Below, piece by piece: positions 1 to 17,991 of a DNA stretch of 64,000 nt. Origin of the DNA: Balanoglossus misakiensis (Eukaryota; Hemichordata); NCBI GenBank assembly GCA_040954595.2, contig CM082580.2, positions 8,122,001 to 8,186,000 of the forward strand, in the 5' to 3' direction. Below the pieces are notes generated by a model, which searched no databases, was not told where the DNA came from, and worked only from the letters and a program-made list of their open reading frames with translations. The translations under genes and the position numbers were made by a program. Within the stretch, counting starts at the first letter, position 1; every line of letters starts with the position of its first letter.

Positions 1-83
1 TTCAACTGCAGCGACCGACAGGTTGATGAAACGTAGTTTTCACTGAAATATAAAGAAACAACAAAGAACACACACTCACGTAC
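1..83 (-). other. Intron of the GALNT11-like gene at the left edge
   Basis: On the minus strand the exon ending at 84 is followed by a canonical donor (gtacgtgagt, 83 down to 74). The remaining bases to the edge read as intron. The lectin-domain exons expected for this family must lie beyond the window. Confidence 0.7.
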
Positions 84-3000
84 CCTGCCTCTGTTGATGA
101 CAGATGATTTCTTCGGTTTTCTCCCCAGTGCAACTTCGACCGGAGAGTTTCCCTTCTGGTTCGGCAATTTTAATTCCGGATAAACATTATCCAAGTACCA
201 CTTGAACGGTTTACACTGTAAACGTTCGCGCAGCTCTAACCGGCTGCTGATATCTCCGTAATCCCGATATCTTAAATCTTTTTTGATTTGAAAATAGTAC
301 TCCTTAAGAAGAAAAAAAAACAAAGTGTAAGACCCACTGACGAGTGGTAAATTAAATCAATTGTGATAAAAGAAATATCTAGAAAATTTTCTTGGGAAAT
401 GCAAATAGATTTTATCCTCTACACCTTGACCTGATGGTGACCTATGATGTCATTGAATGTTTTCTTCCATCAAAAATTCGCTCTACAATGGGCAGCCTAC
501 TAATAAAGTTATGAACTCCCCAATGCACAGAATTCCCATTCATTTTGTTCATACAGACCACTGCAGAAAATAAACCTCAATTCAAACCGCCAATAAATCA
601 GCTAGAGCCTACGTAGTTTGTCTGTTCATTGGAATTAACGAAGTAACTCACAACTTTTGTATCGGTTCTGAAAACGAGTGACCCAGTTTACGTTATGACA
701 TCACACTTGCGGAAGAGTTACAATGCATTTCACATAAGCGCCCAACAAAACACCCAATTCGCAGGCAAATTCTATTTGTTTTCATTTCCTTCTATTCACC
801 CCTTCCTATACACATACGCAGCGGAGTAGAAACAGCCAACACACGTTTCCGAAATCTCCAAGGTATCTCAAACGTCTCATAAAACAATCCAGGCGGACTG
901 TGTGACTGCACATACCTTATATTCATCCATCCATACATTTGCGACGCGCAGAGAATTTTTAGACATGGTGTCCTCGCCAGTCGGTGAGCCGTATGGACGT
1001 CGTTTTCTGAACACATGGCCCACTCGGGAGCATGGGATAATTTCTAACCTACCACCACACTGCCATATCTGAAATCAGAAGGAAAAAAGTGTCAGTACAA
1101 CACCAGCCTAGTATCATTTACATTTGAGCTAAGGTACTAAGGTATAAATCTAGAGCCTTTCAATTATTCATGAGAAGTTATAACTCTTACCCGAAATGAG
1201 ATTTCTAAGTTTTCCCCACCCCAGATGTCCATGCCATCGTCGTATTCCCCTAACTCCTGAAAGTACTGTCGATCCATGGCAAACAGACCGCCTGCCATTG
1301 TGGGCGAACTGAAAAATGAAAAAAAAAAATTACATGGTAAGATCCACCTTTTCATTTCATTTTACAAGATCTCCTTTATTGCAATGCATAATTAGTAAGT
1401 TTTCACCACGAGCCCTGAAATCCAGGGAGGGCATCCCCTCCGATTCCCTGAAAAGTTCAAGATGTCAATTTGACTCACATGACAGGTTTGATGTAATCTT
1501 CTTTGCCGTTGAATTGGTTAGCCGGAATACTGTCCCACTTGAAGTGTAGCCCCCAGTTGAAGCCGCCTCGGACTAACGGTGACGACTGGTACTCAAATGT
1601 ATCAGCGTTGATTATATCGATGATTGGACAGACGACTGTTTGCCTGTCGGCTTTGATTCGCTCCAGTAACGGCTCTAACCATTGCACATTGACCTGTTTG
1701 AAAGAACAAGTAGAAAATAAAAGAATGTTAGAATAAAGAGATGAGCAAGAGGTTTCAAACAGTTTCAGCGCACGATCAATTTCAATGTTGCAAGATTCCA
1801 AAGACTTTCGTCCGGCAACAGCACCACCAAGTGTCCACACTAATTTATTCCTTTGTCTCAGTTTAACAGTTAATTGGATCAATTCGAATGAGCACTCACA
1901 ACACAACAGATAATTTCCCCCATTATATCAACCATGTACCGGTATGTTGACATAATTTGTATAGTCATACTGAGTCAAAATTTGGCTTCGAACCAAAATA
2001 ATAAAGTACAAGCACTTTATCCATTCTATCAGAAAATTACTTTATGATGATTTTTGTGTTCAATAATTGTGCGTCAAACACTTGTGAGGAAAGCCAATAT
2101 ATATGGAAATTTGTAAGCCATTGAAATTCTGCGGACTAAAAATAAAACTCATTAAAACTCAAAGAATAAAATTGTAAAAGGTTTGACATACTTTGGCCTG
2201 GATACAAATATTAACTTTTGAGAATCCTGGTCTTTATTAATGTTTTATTATTGATAGTAACGTGCATGCAAATATATTTGTGTGCTTCTGAGATGCAAGT
2301 AAGCAGGAAACTAATTGCCTAACACAACAGGCTGTCCCAGGCCGAGCACATGGATGACCCAGTTGGAAACTTGGTTCTGATCCAAACTGCATAAGTTGTG
2401 ACCCTGGCAGTGAGGGTAACCCAAATATTCAATTTCAGTATAACGAAGCACGACAAAAGAAGACACTTCTTGTTGATAAACACCAAAGGACGGCTTTATA
2501 TCTACAAACAAAGCGCATTCCTGGACACTACCAGAATCGCGGTCGACATCACCTCACGGAATCTGTGTCAGAATTTATGGACATCTCCTGATTAAGGTCA
2601 CCTTTCCGAATTTCACCACAAAACTTCGTGCTCTGTTAAACATCAGCCGAGAAGCTACCCTATTCACACATATATCCCACTTTTTCTTTCTTTCATCTGT
2701 CACTAAATAAATGCTTATTTTTCACATGGGCACACACGCTGAAACGCCGCATTGTGAGGAAAACATCTACTTGACACACCTCATAAAAAGGGAACATACA
2801 CATGTACAAGCCGGCCAAGAAGCACCAAAATACAACATTTTGCACACATGTACGTATACATACCTCACAATGACTATCCAGAAAGGTAATAACATCTCCC
2901 GTGGCTGCCCTGGCTCCTTTCATACGAGCTCTTATCAACCCCTCTCTCCGCTCATTGTGAACAATTTTTACAAGTTCTGGAAAGTTCTCTGCTACGAAGA

Positions 3001-5349
3001 GATCTAATTTTTCTTTCAGATGATCTGAAACCAAAAAACATGTCATTTAATATCTTCTAAAGCAGTCGCAGAGAGATCACATATTTCATGCGGAATTTTG
3101 CCCCCAAAAAGTATTTCTTATACAGAAAAACAAAACAGTCTAAAACTGATCAACAATGTACTTCACTTTATAAATATGTATCAAGATCCTCTTGTACATC
3201 AAATTACACAATGTTTTTCATAGATTTGAGTGTGGGAACAGATTTTTTTTGAAGTTATACGTACTTGAGGAAACTGTGTCATATATAATAGCCCTTGATG
3301 TGCATTTGATGAAAGTTTATCTCCACTGGGGCTATCACTTACAACTTTATATTGAGTTATACACCCACAGCAGCATATGTCTGGCCATACTTGGGATCAA
3401 GAGGATTTGATCAACTTTTTTTCACAACGAGAGGAATGTCATGTGCCCTTTCGAACCAAAGAGCTTGTACGGTCATTCCTAATCTACATACTGTCCATAT
3501 TTGGTTAAATGGGGTGTGGTCAAGTTTCCTCATGACCATATGGCGATGAATTTATTTTGCTAATGCATCCTCCCCAAAAGTGAAAGATTCTGTCCATGTC
3601 AAATTCCTAGGGGGAAAATTCGTACCCTATTACACACAAAAAGATGGAGGATGTGTTTTCATATTTGCAGACACATAAAAAAAAATACTACACATCATAC
3701 ATAGATACTTACCTAATGAGCTAAAATCATCCACTAAAATAATCTCATGTAATAAATTAGCTGGAGTTTTGTCAATTACACTATATACAGTCCGCATTAA
3801 AGTTGACCATGCTTCATTGAAGAAACATATAACAACGCTAGTACTTGGTAAATTGTTGGAGTAGACTTGATATGTACACCTGAAATGAAAAAAAGGCGCA
3901 TTTAGTCTTGGATGTATAGCTGAATGACAGGAAAAGACATACTGAATATATGGATATGTGTCAGATACTGCCACCTGCACATACTCCTGTAAGGGGAAAA
4001 TTTGCCCATTATTTCCTCAACGTTTACAGTTTCATATCACAATTTATGTTCAATTGTTAATAATCACACTCAGATCACCAGACATTTGTCTCCATTATAA
4101 CCTGCGACATCACCCGATATTTGTCTCAAAAATCATATGTGACATCACAGATCAAACATCTAACAACGCCAGACTGTGCCAACCAACCAGAACCGCATAA
4201 CCTCAACAAAACATGTCTGACAAACATATCGTTATTGATATCACATGTCCGATAAAAGCAGTACCGTGCGTGACTATCGAATGCTCATAAAAACATATCT
4301 TATTTTTCATCCATAATTTACGACAACACATGATGTATGCGGAGTGAATTTGTCAGCTAATAATTCTCTCTTGTATCTATGTATGCACAGTATGTACACC
4401 TGACTTAAGCTGTTCAGCTATCATATAATCCATACTTGTCTTTGCTATCCATTTCTTTCAATATAGTGGGCGGCCATTTTGATATGCTGAGGTGACAGAT
4501 CTAGATAGCAGCAGAAACGCAATCCGATATTGAACACATTTGAATAGACTGCTTATCTCTGACGCACTTGAGCTATTTATTTCTGATTTCAAAAAAACAA
4601 CACAGGCAGCATTTACCATGAGATTTCATGGCAAGAACTCCCAAATATAATATTAATAGTTTGATCATTAGCCTACGAGCACAGAGAACATTGACAGACA
4701 GAACTGGGAACAAGATACATTTAATAGATTACAAATTATTACTTAGTGTGTAAAGGCTACAGCTAATGACACTATCATGTTCAACTGTCTTCAGGAAACA
4801 TACGTGTACATCCCTGTGGGTTGTTTTTTTTTTTTTTACAGAATATGAAAGCAGTTTCACTTACAATCCATTCCTGGTATCCACCACATCTCTATGGTAA
4901 CCTATTCTGTCGCTAATGAGCTGGTTGAACGCGTGTTGCCGGTATCCCTCGTCGCGGATAACCTGATCCTCGGGCGACTTGACCATTCCCAGCGCCGGAT
5001 CCACCCGATGGCTTTTGGCAGTGTTGCCAGTGTCTTGTAAATGATTGTCGTTCTGATAGGCATTGATATCATTGGGACTATGTACACGGTTCTGTTTCTT
5101 CAAATTGAAATTATTGCCCCCGGCCCTGTTCATGTCGTTAAGCGAATCGTCCTCGAGTTTCTGCAGAAGGACAGAGTGCCGGGGCACAAACTTTTTCGGT
5201 CCGCCGTCCTTACCGACCGACATCGCGTCGTTCGGCAGCATGCCATTTTGGTCGTCGATGTCGCTGAAGTAGAAGAAGATGACTACGCACCACAGTAATG
5301 ATGTCAGGAGGCATCCGAAACAGAAATAACGAAATGTCTTTCTAGCCAT
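84..5349 (-). CDS. GALNT11: Polypeptide N-acetylgalactosaminyltransferase, GALNT11-like (3' part missing)
   Basis: Golgi type II membrane enzyme that starts mucin-type O-glycosylation by moving GalNAc from UDP-GalNAc to Ser/Thr. Coding exons, 5' to 3': 5349-4865, 3879-3713, 3024-2864, 1693-1479, 1308-1191, 1068-916, 302-84. All phases agree and give 506 residues. A short cytoplasmic tail and a hydrophobic anchor (about residues 8-27) precede a stem. The GT-A catalytic domain shows [13 protein letters not shown], the metal-binding D267-S268-H269, then [12 protein letters not shown] and [11 protein letters not shown] (W372-R382), a family hallmark. The stem-to-catalytic junction ([17 protein letters not shown]) resembles GALNT11 more than other members I can recall. 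The C-terminal ricin-type lectin repeats are off the left edge. An acceptor near 5407 implies at least one upstream untranslated exon. Vertebrate GALNT11 has been linked to Notch O-glycosylation; that role here is only inferred. Confidence 0.93.
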
Positions 5350-8300
5350 TGCAAGATCACATAGCTGCGTCTAGGCTGGATTCTTCACCCTTGACAGAAA
5401 ATCTGCGAGAGTAAAAACAGAAGATGTAATTTGAAAACAGTTTCACCACTGTGGTAGTAGATTCACGGCACTTTGTTATGATCTAGTCTATGACAACATA
5501 TGTGGCACAACATATACATGGTGTGTCATTTTGACTGCTCAATATCAAGCAGCATCCCGCTGTCTTACAAAATGTTACCTTTGGAAGTGTATCATCGAAT
5601 CTCAGACAAGAAAACTTAGCCGCCACACTCTGGTGCATCATTCAGCATACACCGTCAGCTGTCGCGCGACTTTCGACCTCAAAAAAGTTTAAGAGATTTG
5701 TGGCATATTCAGCCAAACCGGGGTTATTGGCCTGAGGAGGCAATTCTGCAGCGTACAAAACCTCCCACTGCATGTTCTTATAACACGCAGGAGTAATTTG
5801 AAACAACTCGCCCAAGAATGCACGGCTTGACCTTTGACCCGACGGTTGTAACTCATCCCCCAGCGCCTAAACACTCGTCAGATTATTTATAGGAAATCAC
5901 CCTACATTCTTCTGTCATTTAATATTTCGCAGTGCTATGGAATCCTCGAGACAGCGCCAGAACTAGTATATAAACACTCCAGTTTTTTTTTTTACAGGCG
6001 CTGACATGTTTCTGCTGTCTGGGTCTCTCTGGCACTCAAGTGTCTACTATACCTGCAGCTCCATTTCACATCAGTGAGTGTACATGTATCTGAGTCTACA
6101 GTGTACATTCAACCATAGGTAATAGATAACACCCATCAAGACTTCACTCTAAACAAATTTGCATGCACTTTTGTTGAAATGAAGGCATAATTTAGAATAC
6201 ATGCATACAGTGAAGACACAAGTTGGGCATTGCATGTGACTTTAGTGTGTACTTTCCGCGAGTCTCTGAGTTCGAATTTTTCTCATCTCCACTGCATTAC
6301 AGCATAAATGTACAACTAAAAGGGAACTGTCACTAACTCCTGATATAAAAGTTATTTACACTGGGGTTTTCCCTTATTTTCACTATTTTAAGTTGCTCAG
6401 CCTATCTTTTGAAAAATGCTGAACAGAAACAGCAGCTAGAGATCGAATTAGTCGTGTGTATTGACGTAACAGGTACTCAAGAATGCTTCAATGGTCATTC
6501 ACCGTGTACAGCATGAATTGTGTCACTGACGTCACGTATGCGTACCGAGGTATATCCTTTGTCGTTTTACCGACAGGTACACATGACTACGCAGTAAAAG
6601 CTTTACGTAATATCCGCAAGTAGGTCGTTGACAGTGCAGTTGTATTACACACTGGTTTTTACAGAGTGGTGGATAATTATATGAAACACATTCAAGTAAA
6701 GAGCAAATGCATGTATCGTTCAACCCGAAGAAAAGAGACATTTAGTGACTTTGAGTGTTTGAACTGCATTTAGTTTCAGTACGAAATTGTTTCGTGACAG
6801 CGATGTTTTTAAAAGAACACTCAAACTGTCACTCAAGTTGATTATCACCATGGTGACAAAATACTATTCTCATCTGAGATGCTTTAATTCGTGAAGCGTT
6901 TTGGGTTATATACATTATCAAAACAAACAGGTATTTATATTTATTTATAATGTTGCAATGGGAATACAAGTTCATGATTTCAGAATTGTAGGTACCAGTA
7001 CATCTGCCGGCCAAGGACTAGTTGTTTTACATTCACCCAAAACTGCAGGTCAAATGATGCTCGTGATGGAGAGATCAGTGACACATCACCATCAGCTGTG
7101 CTGCCAAGTCTGGTAACATCTGATCAAGATTTAGGAAAATGTTGTTTTATTTTACCTTCAGGTATAAAATAAATAAAAATTTGATGAAATTTAAAACCAG
7201 AATTACAACGTAGTTCAAATTTCTGAACATACCCAGTGAAACTAAGAGAGAACTATTTCAGATCTGTATCCGGTTTTTCGGTGCTGTTGGACCACATTTT
7301 CATTGATTGACATCAGTTATAATGCCTTTACACATGTGCATTGTCGAGCCTCTACGACAGAAAAATGTGAAATTACACACACGTCACTACACCACTATGC
7401 TCCATGCACGTCCTACAGACCATTCTCATAACAAGGCAATGACATCATTTCTTTGTGTACCTTCCCAAACTATGCTGAGGCCAAACTTTAACAAAGAAAC
7501 ACATGACCAGAGAGGCGTTGGTACACTGAATGACGACAATAATTTCCGAATCAAAAAGACCGATGAACTACGCGGTAGGCCTACATTTAAAGTCAGTCAG
7601 GGACATGAGAATTAAGGACTCTATAACCTTTCATTAGTTTCAGAAAAAAAAAACTAAACTCCAAGGGAATGTTACTACAGCCAAAACCCGGTCAGCTTAG
7701 CGATTTATTTGCTCTTGTTGACAATTTTAATGAAATTGGTCGCAGACTGTATTTCAGGTGACGACAAGATGTTTCAAAACTACTGAACAAAAGAGACAGA
7801 TATTGATCAAATTATCCTAAATGTTTTATTTTTAAACACAAATATGAAATGTGAGTACACTGTAGCAATGATACTTGGCGAAAACATGATGAGCGATAAC
7901 AAAATTAACTGAAAAAGCGTGTGAAATGCGTGATTTGACTAAAGTGAGCGACTGCACGTTCACAGGTCTGACACAAAGAGAGCAATTCTGCGTCATACAT
8001 GTCTGAATGGGGGCATTTATTTCTCCAATACAGCGAACGTGTCTTCCCAATGAAATATACAGGCCGAGTCTGACACACTGGCCTGATTGTGGTAAGACTG
8101 TACAGTTGTAAGGCTGAGGGATCTCTCAAGATTGGCAAATTTACAACCACACTCACTTGTAACTTATATGTCACTACAGTAACAGTCCCGTACCCATCTA
8201 TCACTAGTTCAAGTTCATCCAAAATCAGACTATAATTGTGGGCCAGTACAGGGTGGGTGTAACTAACAACCATTTTGTGCTTCTGAGAACGCTGCCACAC

Positions 8301-9589
8301 TCTGACAGATTCCATTAAATGGGCAATAAAACATTTATTGCCGGGTGATCTTTCCCTTAGCATAAAACAGTCGTCAAAGTTACCGTTTATATGTACATGC
8401 AAGGTTGACATGTGTGGCTATTGAGGCCAGTCAGCAGAACTTCAACAAAAAAATGCACTTCCACTTTGTGAAATACATGCAGTGGATTTCAAATCATTAG
8501 CGCAGTGACATTGACCTCTGCCTAAGCTGACAACCTTGACTGACTCTGAAAGCAACGACCCGATGAAAGCGTAGCTGCAGGTCGGATCAAATTCACTACT
8601 AAATATGACAGAAGTCTCAGAAATATGATTCACACAAGAGGTTCATTTTCTCAAAGATGATGACAAGTTGACTGGAGCACTGAAAGGGTTCATAAGTGGC
8701 AGAACAGTTCTAGAGAGCTGGGCTACATGGGCTACTATTACCTGGTGATCTGTCTAGCGCTGAAGTAAGACACACAGCCCTGCTATGCAGAGCTAGTACA
8801 GGTTTGGTGCTGAGTCCCCATCAGGCTTAAAGTTAACTGGGGCAGCAATATCTCAATATCTGAACAAGGAACTCATGAGAAATGTGTTGTAAACGCAATG
8901 ATCGTGTCTGTCAGCGCTGGGCCACCATGTGAGGTCAGTGGTCATGAATACGATATGATACATGTACAACCAACCAAGCAAAAATTTACTCAAACTGTTA
9001 AAACACCACATTTCCAACCCATTCATCACACACCAAGCTTTACAGCAAGGAGACAGAGAATAATAAACTGATCTGGACGATAATTCATAACTTGGTAAGC
9101 ACGCTGCCAAAGCACGATTCAGTCTACCGACACAATGGCGACACTGGGATATGTTGGCAATGTTGCAGAGATCCACTGACTTGGGGGAGTACTTTGCTGT
9201 CAAAGAGATTGGCAACTTCAAGGTCCTACCTACGGAAAAGGGGAGGAAACTTCAGATAATGTACACACAATTGACCGCTGCATAAGAGACTGCCATTCAA
9301 AGAAACACGTACAAGATCAGATTTACAACATGTCTGCCTCTGGGTCAGTTAATGACATGAAACTCAAGACGCTTTGTTCCAACTGATCTGTAAGTTCAGA
9401 ATTTCCACCTTGAAATCTGATATGATCCTACAAGTACACCATACCATGAAGGGAGGACGGAAGTTCAAATTCAATCACGTACTGTGATTGATTTTCAGTT
9501 ACATGTACTAATGATTCACATCAGACACAGACAGAGGATGTGCTCGGTCTTTTACACTTCTTCATACTTCTGTCTGTCCTAAGCTCTCA

Positions 9590-9605
9590 CGGTCCCCGGG
9601 GACCG
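9590..9605. repeat. Perfect 16-bp palindrome
   Basis: The sequence CGGTCCCCGGGGACCG is perfectly self-complementary and stands out as a GC-rich island in AT-rich surroundings. It could be a dimeric protein-binding site or could be chance. Nothing nearby shows a function. Confidence 0.5.
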
Positions 9606-10640
9606 GCCTATGCCCACAAAGGATAAGACAACGAGCAAGCCACTAAGCCAGGCCAAATCCCTCACAGAGAAAAACAGCAAAAAATGGGCAAAAATTCAAT
9701 CATAAGCTCAACAAGACAGTTGTGTTCTACACCAGGGGGTGTTCGCAGTCAATTAGTGAATATTTACGATGAAACTAAACAGAACTGCTGAACTCTACCC
9801 AATCTGGTGTGATGAAAGGAATTTGATTTGCATTGTATACATGATCAGTTTTCCAACAACAAAATTTCCCTAGCACTGGACATGAACATCTTGTTGAGTA
9901 ATTTTAAAACAATTTATGCAGAAGGCCGGTGTTATCCTAGCTAGTAGTAGTACCAGTCGCTACAAACTGGGACACACTACTATAAACCGACAGGCTATCA
10001 GACCTGATATGTTAGGGGTCAAACCACAACAACCTTTAACTTAATGATAAGGGTCCTTGTAGAGTATTGTGGTCGCTGGTCAGTTATTAGATTGTGACTG
10101 ATCGGTGTTGTCTGCTGCCATATCAAAAACAGCGTGGTATGATTGTAGCGTGACTATGAGTGGACACTCCCCTCCAGTCTAAGTCGGTTCATATCCAAGG
10201 TCTTTTGCTGATGTCAACGACATGCATTATGTTTTATGTGAATGCAACTTTCATCGGCATAGTGACAAGTTTCTACTACAATCATATAAGATCTGCTGAA
10301 CACAACAAAGGGTCATTTTCACAATTAACATCCATCTGCCACAGATAAAAATCTCATTTGTATTCGCTCATATACGCTACACATTCATGTTTCTGGTGGC
10401 AAATTTGGTTGTATTTTGAGGTGTACATTTCATTCACGTCATTGCCAAATTGGTACATGGTGCGTCCGGTCTGTGAGTGAGCTGATTAACCGCGACTGTT
10501 ATTTCCGTCAAGTTCGTCAGTTTATACAAGGATGCAAGGCTCGAAGCTTCGTGACAGACGACACGACCTCAACCAGTAACAGGGAGACGGGAAGCGGGCG
10601 AGGAAATATGACAACAAAGCAACGTGTACTCCCTTGGTCC

Positions 10641-10666
10641 GAGGTGTCAATAGCAGTTGACACCTC
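10641..10666. repeat. Inverted repeat GAGGTGTCAA-6-TTGACACCTC
   Basis: Two perfect 10-bp arms are separated by a 6-base spacer (tagcag). The arms contain AGGTGTCA, close to the T-box half-site AGGTGTGA, so a paired T-box-type regulatory site is one possible reading. A simple hairpin is another. Confidence 0.5.
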
Positions 10667-11030
10667 TGTCAATACAATTATGCAATGGGATAATAACGGT
10701 CTTTGACGTTGAATGAAATATTGTCCCCACTAGATGACCCATATTTTTAGGTTTGCCAATATTTTGAAGGTACTAAATTGTAGATTCTTAGCGAGGCGAC
10801 GCAGCTAACGTCATTTAATTAACAGTTCAAAACGACCGGTGCGCGGCCAACGAAACGCCGGGTGTCAAAGCTACAGTACACAAATGTTCAACTGGAGATT
10901 TCTCGAAAAGTGCCTCTTCGATTTTCCGAACTGTCGCCCAGTGGATGTGTAACAGTTTAAACAAGGGGGAAATTGGTTTAAATCGATACGATATCCGACA
11001 GTTAGCAAGATATAAGAGGAAAGTACCCAC

Positions 11031-11063
11031 CTGAAATATAACATGTACGTGTATCGCCGCCAT
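11031..11063 (-). other. Weak candidate leader or first coding exon
   Basis: On the minus strand an ATG in good context (aataATGGCGG) opens 11 codons (MAAIHVHVIFQ) and runs into a good donor (CAG|gtgggtac). It might be the leader exon of the GALNT11-like gene or of a small unlinked transcript. No matching downstream exon can be identified, so this is only a pointer for transcript data. Confidence 0.15.
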
Positions 11064-11697
11064 TATTTTCAGTCTGCAGCTCAGACAGGATGGACGAAAC
11101 CATTTTCATCCGGTGTCCTCATCAGGCTAGGCATGCGCACGCGGTGATCATCCTATTTACGGTAACGACGGTATTTGCGACAACCCAAAGACACTTCCAA
11201 TTCAAGTCTCAATTCAGTTATTCTGTATAAATGCTATGGCTGATAAAATAAAATAAAATGTATGCACATAAGGGACACCCTCATTTGATGCCTGCGGGTC
11301 CAGCTCAACATTGGACCATGCCATTTTATGACACGTATAATGCAATTACAGAGAGGAGAAAAAAATGACCTGAATGACCGCTAACAGCCAGCCAATGAGC
11401 CAACGAGTCAACGATTCACACCCAACGTTTTTCCATATTTGGCAAATTGAACACTTTCCAATCCAATGAGGATTATGAGCACGATAGCCATCGAATTTTA
11501 TTTCATTTCACTTTATGGTTTATTTTACTTTTAAAATATTCGCTTACATCATTTTGACTAAATCATTCTGTTTTGGCACATCAAAAATTAACGCGATGAC
11601 ATCACCGAATACTAGGAACCATGAAAACCACGTCATCATCCGTATGACGTAAAAAAAGCCAAACGCGTCATGTGTTGACACGAGTTGAGCCCAGCAC

Positions 11698-11700
<3 letters not shown>

Positions 11701-11776
<76 letters not shown>
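11701..11776. repeat. (TC)n microsatellite, 76 bp
   Basis: Uninterrupted TC dinucleotide repeat of 38 units in intergenic DNA. Confidence 0.95.
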
Positions 11777-11778
<2 letters not shown>

Positions 11779-12030
11779 ATGATTTCTACTGTTCACATAA
11801 TGCAATAAAGTGTTGACTCCTATGGGAGAGTCTGAAATATGATTCTTAAGGAACTTTCAGTTGTTATATATGGAGTGGGAACGCTGTGATCAACTTCCTT
11901 CAAGTCAGAACACAGAGGGCGTCGTGCGTGACTCTAAGGTTGGCAGCAGGGTGTTACAATGCAGATTTTGAAATTACGCTATGCTTTAGTCACAACGGGA
12001 GAAAATCGTCCAAGACAACAAACACGTCCT

Positions 12031-12246
12031 TGATTGATTGATTGATTGATTGATGGATGGATGGATGGATGGATGGATGGATGGATGGATGGGTATATGG
12101 ATGGATGTCCTTGATTGATTGATTGATTGATGGATGGATGGATAGATGGATGGATGGATGGATGGATAGATGGATGAATGGATGGATGGATGGATTGATT
12201 GATTGATTGATCGATTAATTGATTGGTTGATTGATTGATTGATTGA
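12031..12246. repeat. Compound tetranucleotide array (TGAT)n/(TGGA)n
   Basis: About 216 bp of alternating blocks of TGAT and TGGA units. A higher-order duplication is visible: the phrase gtccttgattgattgattg starts a block near 12026 and again near 12107. On the other strand it reads as a false repetitive peptide of SINQ and HPSI units, which is not a gene. Confidence 0.93.
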
Positions 12247-14252
12247 CGCGAGAAAGCATCGGGAGTTGGCAAGAGGCAGAGAAAGTCAACCGTAAAGTTA
12301 GTTTTAAACCAATGCAAAAGAAGGAAGGCAGAAATGAATGTTCGACCATTCAGAATAAACTTTTATCTTCTCAGGGCAGCAAATCCGATTATTCTAAGTT
12401 TAATATACTGATTCTATCCTTCAATGCAATTACTGAGAGGCGAGGTGAGTTATTTTTAGTTCGTTCTTGGCACCAATATTATCACTACCATTATGTCCCC
12501 TTCAGAAAATGATCAAACATGGAATAAAAATAGAATGTATTATTTTTTCAATTATTCTTTGCACTATATGGCGCATCTGAGTCTGGATTAGACACAAACT
12601 ATACTGCGTGATACGAATAAGCAAAGAGCTAGCCGTGCTGTTGTAGGGACTTGGAAACTCCTCTCAACTTAAACTCAAGCCACTAAAGTTCAGCTCATTT
12701 AAAACTGTTAATAATTCTCAAACGAAGGCGTGACAAAATCTTTCCATTTTTTTGTAGCAAATTACTGAATTTGGAAGTGTGTTGCCAGAAAAGACTGTTT
12801 GTGTTGTTTTTCGTGGTTCTGGTGCATTTAATATACGGATGATGGCTCGACATTTACTGTTGAACAGAATAGACGTTATAACCTTCCAAGTGTACTAGTC
12901 TTTCAGCTCGATGACTGCTAATCCTTTTGTATTTTACAAAGAGGAATTTCAAATAGCAAATTACAGTAAAATTGTCTTGGAGTGTCGAAGAGACAAGTAG
13001 AACCCTGCATTCACCATGCTAATAACTCTGCATTCATTACTTGGTTTTATCAACGGGGCGGCGTTAAGACGCGACTGGTCTCGAAGGACATTCAAATCCA
13101 ACTTGGAGTGTTCCGGGGCTATGCATATTATCCGCCTTCTATTATCAACACGTTCTGTTGTTAATTTTCTCGAGATGTTGCCTCGATTTGAAATTCAAAA
13201 GAGAAATTAACCCCGGGCAAATAAAGGTCTCCTACGATAAGAAATGACATTACTATGTAAGTTGCATTAGAGTCATCACAGCTGTTCTGCTCTCACTGTC
13301 CATCTATGCATCTCTCCGTCAATTTCACGCGCCACGATCACGTGATTTTCAGACCATATGCATTGAACATTTTGTTTAACGTTTCCAGAAAATATCGGTG
13401 CGGTGCTGGCACCGAATATATTTGAAACATAGGCGTACATGCACCTACAAGATTCACCATGGCAACTGGAGACAGTCACTCTCACCAGTCAAGCCCTGTT
13501 CATTATTCAGTCATATTACCACTCCACTTGGAAGAAACAGAAAGCAGGTATATACAATAATTTCTGTGATTTTCTTCAAGTTGTACATTTGTTCGTTTGT
13601 TCTCTTTTGAAGGATAGTACTGTATGGTCATCAAGCCAACGTCTGCGTACTCAAAAATGTTTACTCTACTGGACGATCAACCCCCGTTCTTACAGTCTAC
13701 CACGCTCTTAATAACAAGTCTTAGGAATATTTTGGACGGTATCGATACCTGCACACCCGCGATGTCCGGGCGCGACAACAGTCTTTCCCAGCATAAAAAA
13801 GCATAAAGTAGCCCCTGTCAGACGATATGCGTTTCGCTTATTTTATCTGGCAGCTTCCCTGCAGAGAAAATGTGATGACCTGAATAGAAGTCCCAAGGGA
13901 TTATGAATTATGAATTAAAACTTGCGTGACAACCCGAAGAATAAAGAAAGAGAGAATGAATTCTACCAGAAGGTCACCGGCCTACACGGCGAAGCTCTTG
14001 GTTCATTAGGAAGCATTTTATTGTGAATGCAAAACTGTTGAAGGCGAGGTCATCTTTCATTCATGAGACGAATAATGGTATGAACGCCGAGGTAGGGCCG
14101 TGGAATGAATGCTGAACATTTCACTCGCTTACTTGGTGACGTGGACGCAGGAGCGTAGGCCGGGAAAACTCAATCATGTTCTGCAAATTGTAACCGATCT
14201 GTATTTGTTAAAACTTTTGTGATTAATAGGGTGGGAGATAAAACTGGTAGAA

Positions 14253-17684
<3,432 letters not shown>

Positions 17685-17991
17685 AAGTACACCATATCAC
17701 GTGCTCAGCTTGAGTCGTGCACAGCAAACGTACCGGTCACGAGCAATCTGTTATCGATACACGTCGATGTTTTCACTTTTCCAGAAAATTTCCATGAAAT
17801 TCATAGAATTCCCACGTCGATTTGAAAAAATCAGGTCAATTCAAGCAATTGCACTGAAAATGTACAGGAAGTTAATTGTAGACCCAACAACCTTTTTGGA
17901 AAGCAATTTTTCTCTGAGACTACATTTTACGAGTCAATTGTGAAATTATTTGTATAGTCAGTATATATAGTTGGTTGTTTTAATAGCCTAC

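Larger units (their letters stand above)
5407..14252. other. About 8.8 kb without a supportable coding gene
   Basis: Both strands were read. Open frames here are short, AT-rich and lack conserved motifs. The longest is a 168-codon minus-strand frame at 7905-8411 with no domain I recognise. Part of the stretch may be the first intron of the GALNT11-like gene, which has an untranslated leader exon somewhere upstream of 5407. It contains two microsatellites and two small palindromes listed separately. I see no tRNA, rRNA or other structured RNA gene. Confidence 0.5.

Noticed and set aside
7905-8411. 168-codon minus-strand open frame
   Set aside because: No domain, no splice or initiation context of note, AT-rich composition like the surrounding DNA; judged chance though not excluded.
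8853-9221. 122-codon minus-strand open frame
   Set aside because: No recognisable motif or homologue pattern.
12031-12246. Possible CRISPR-like array
   Set aside because: Units are 4 bp with no unique spacers; a simple microsatellite in an animal genome.
11979-12317. Repetitive SINQ/HPSI peptide frame
   Set aside because: Translation of the tetranucleotide array; no other coding signal.
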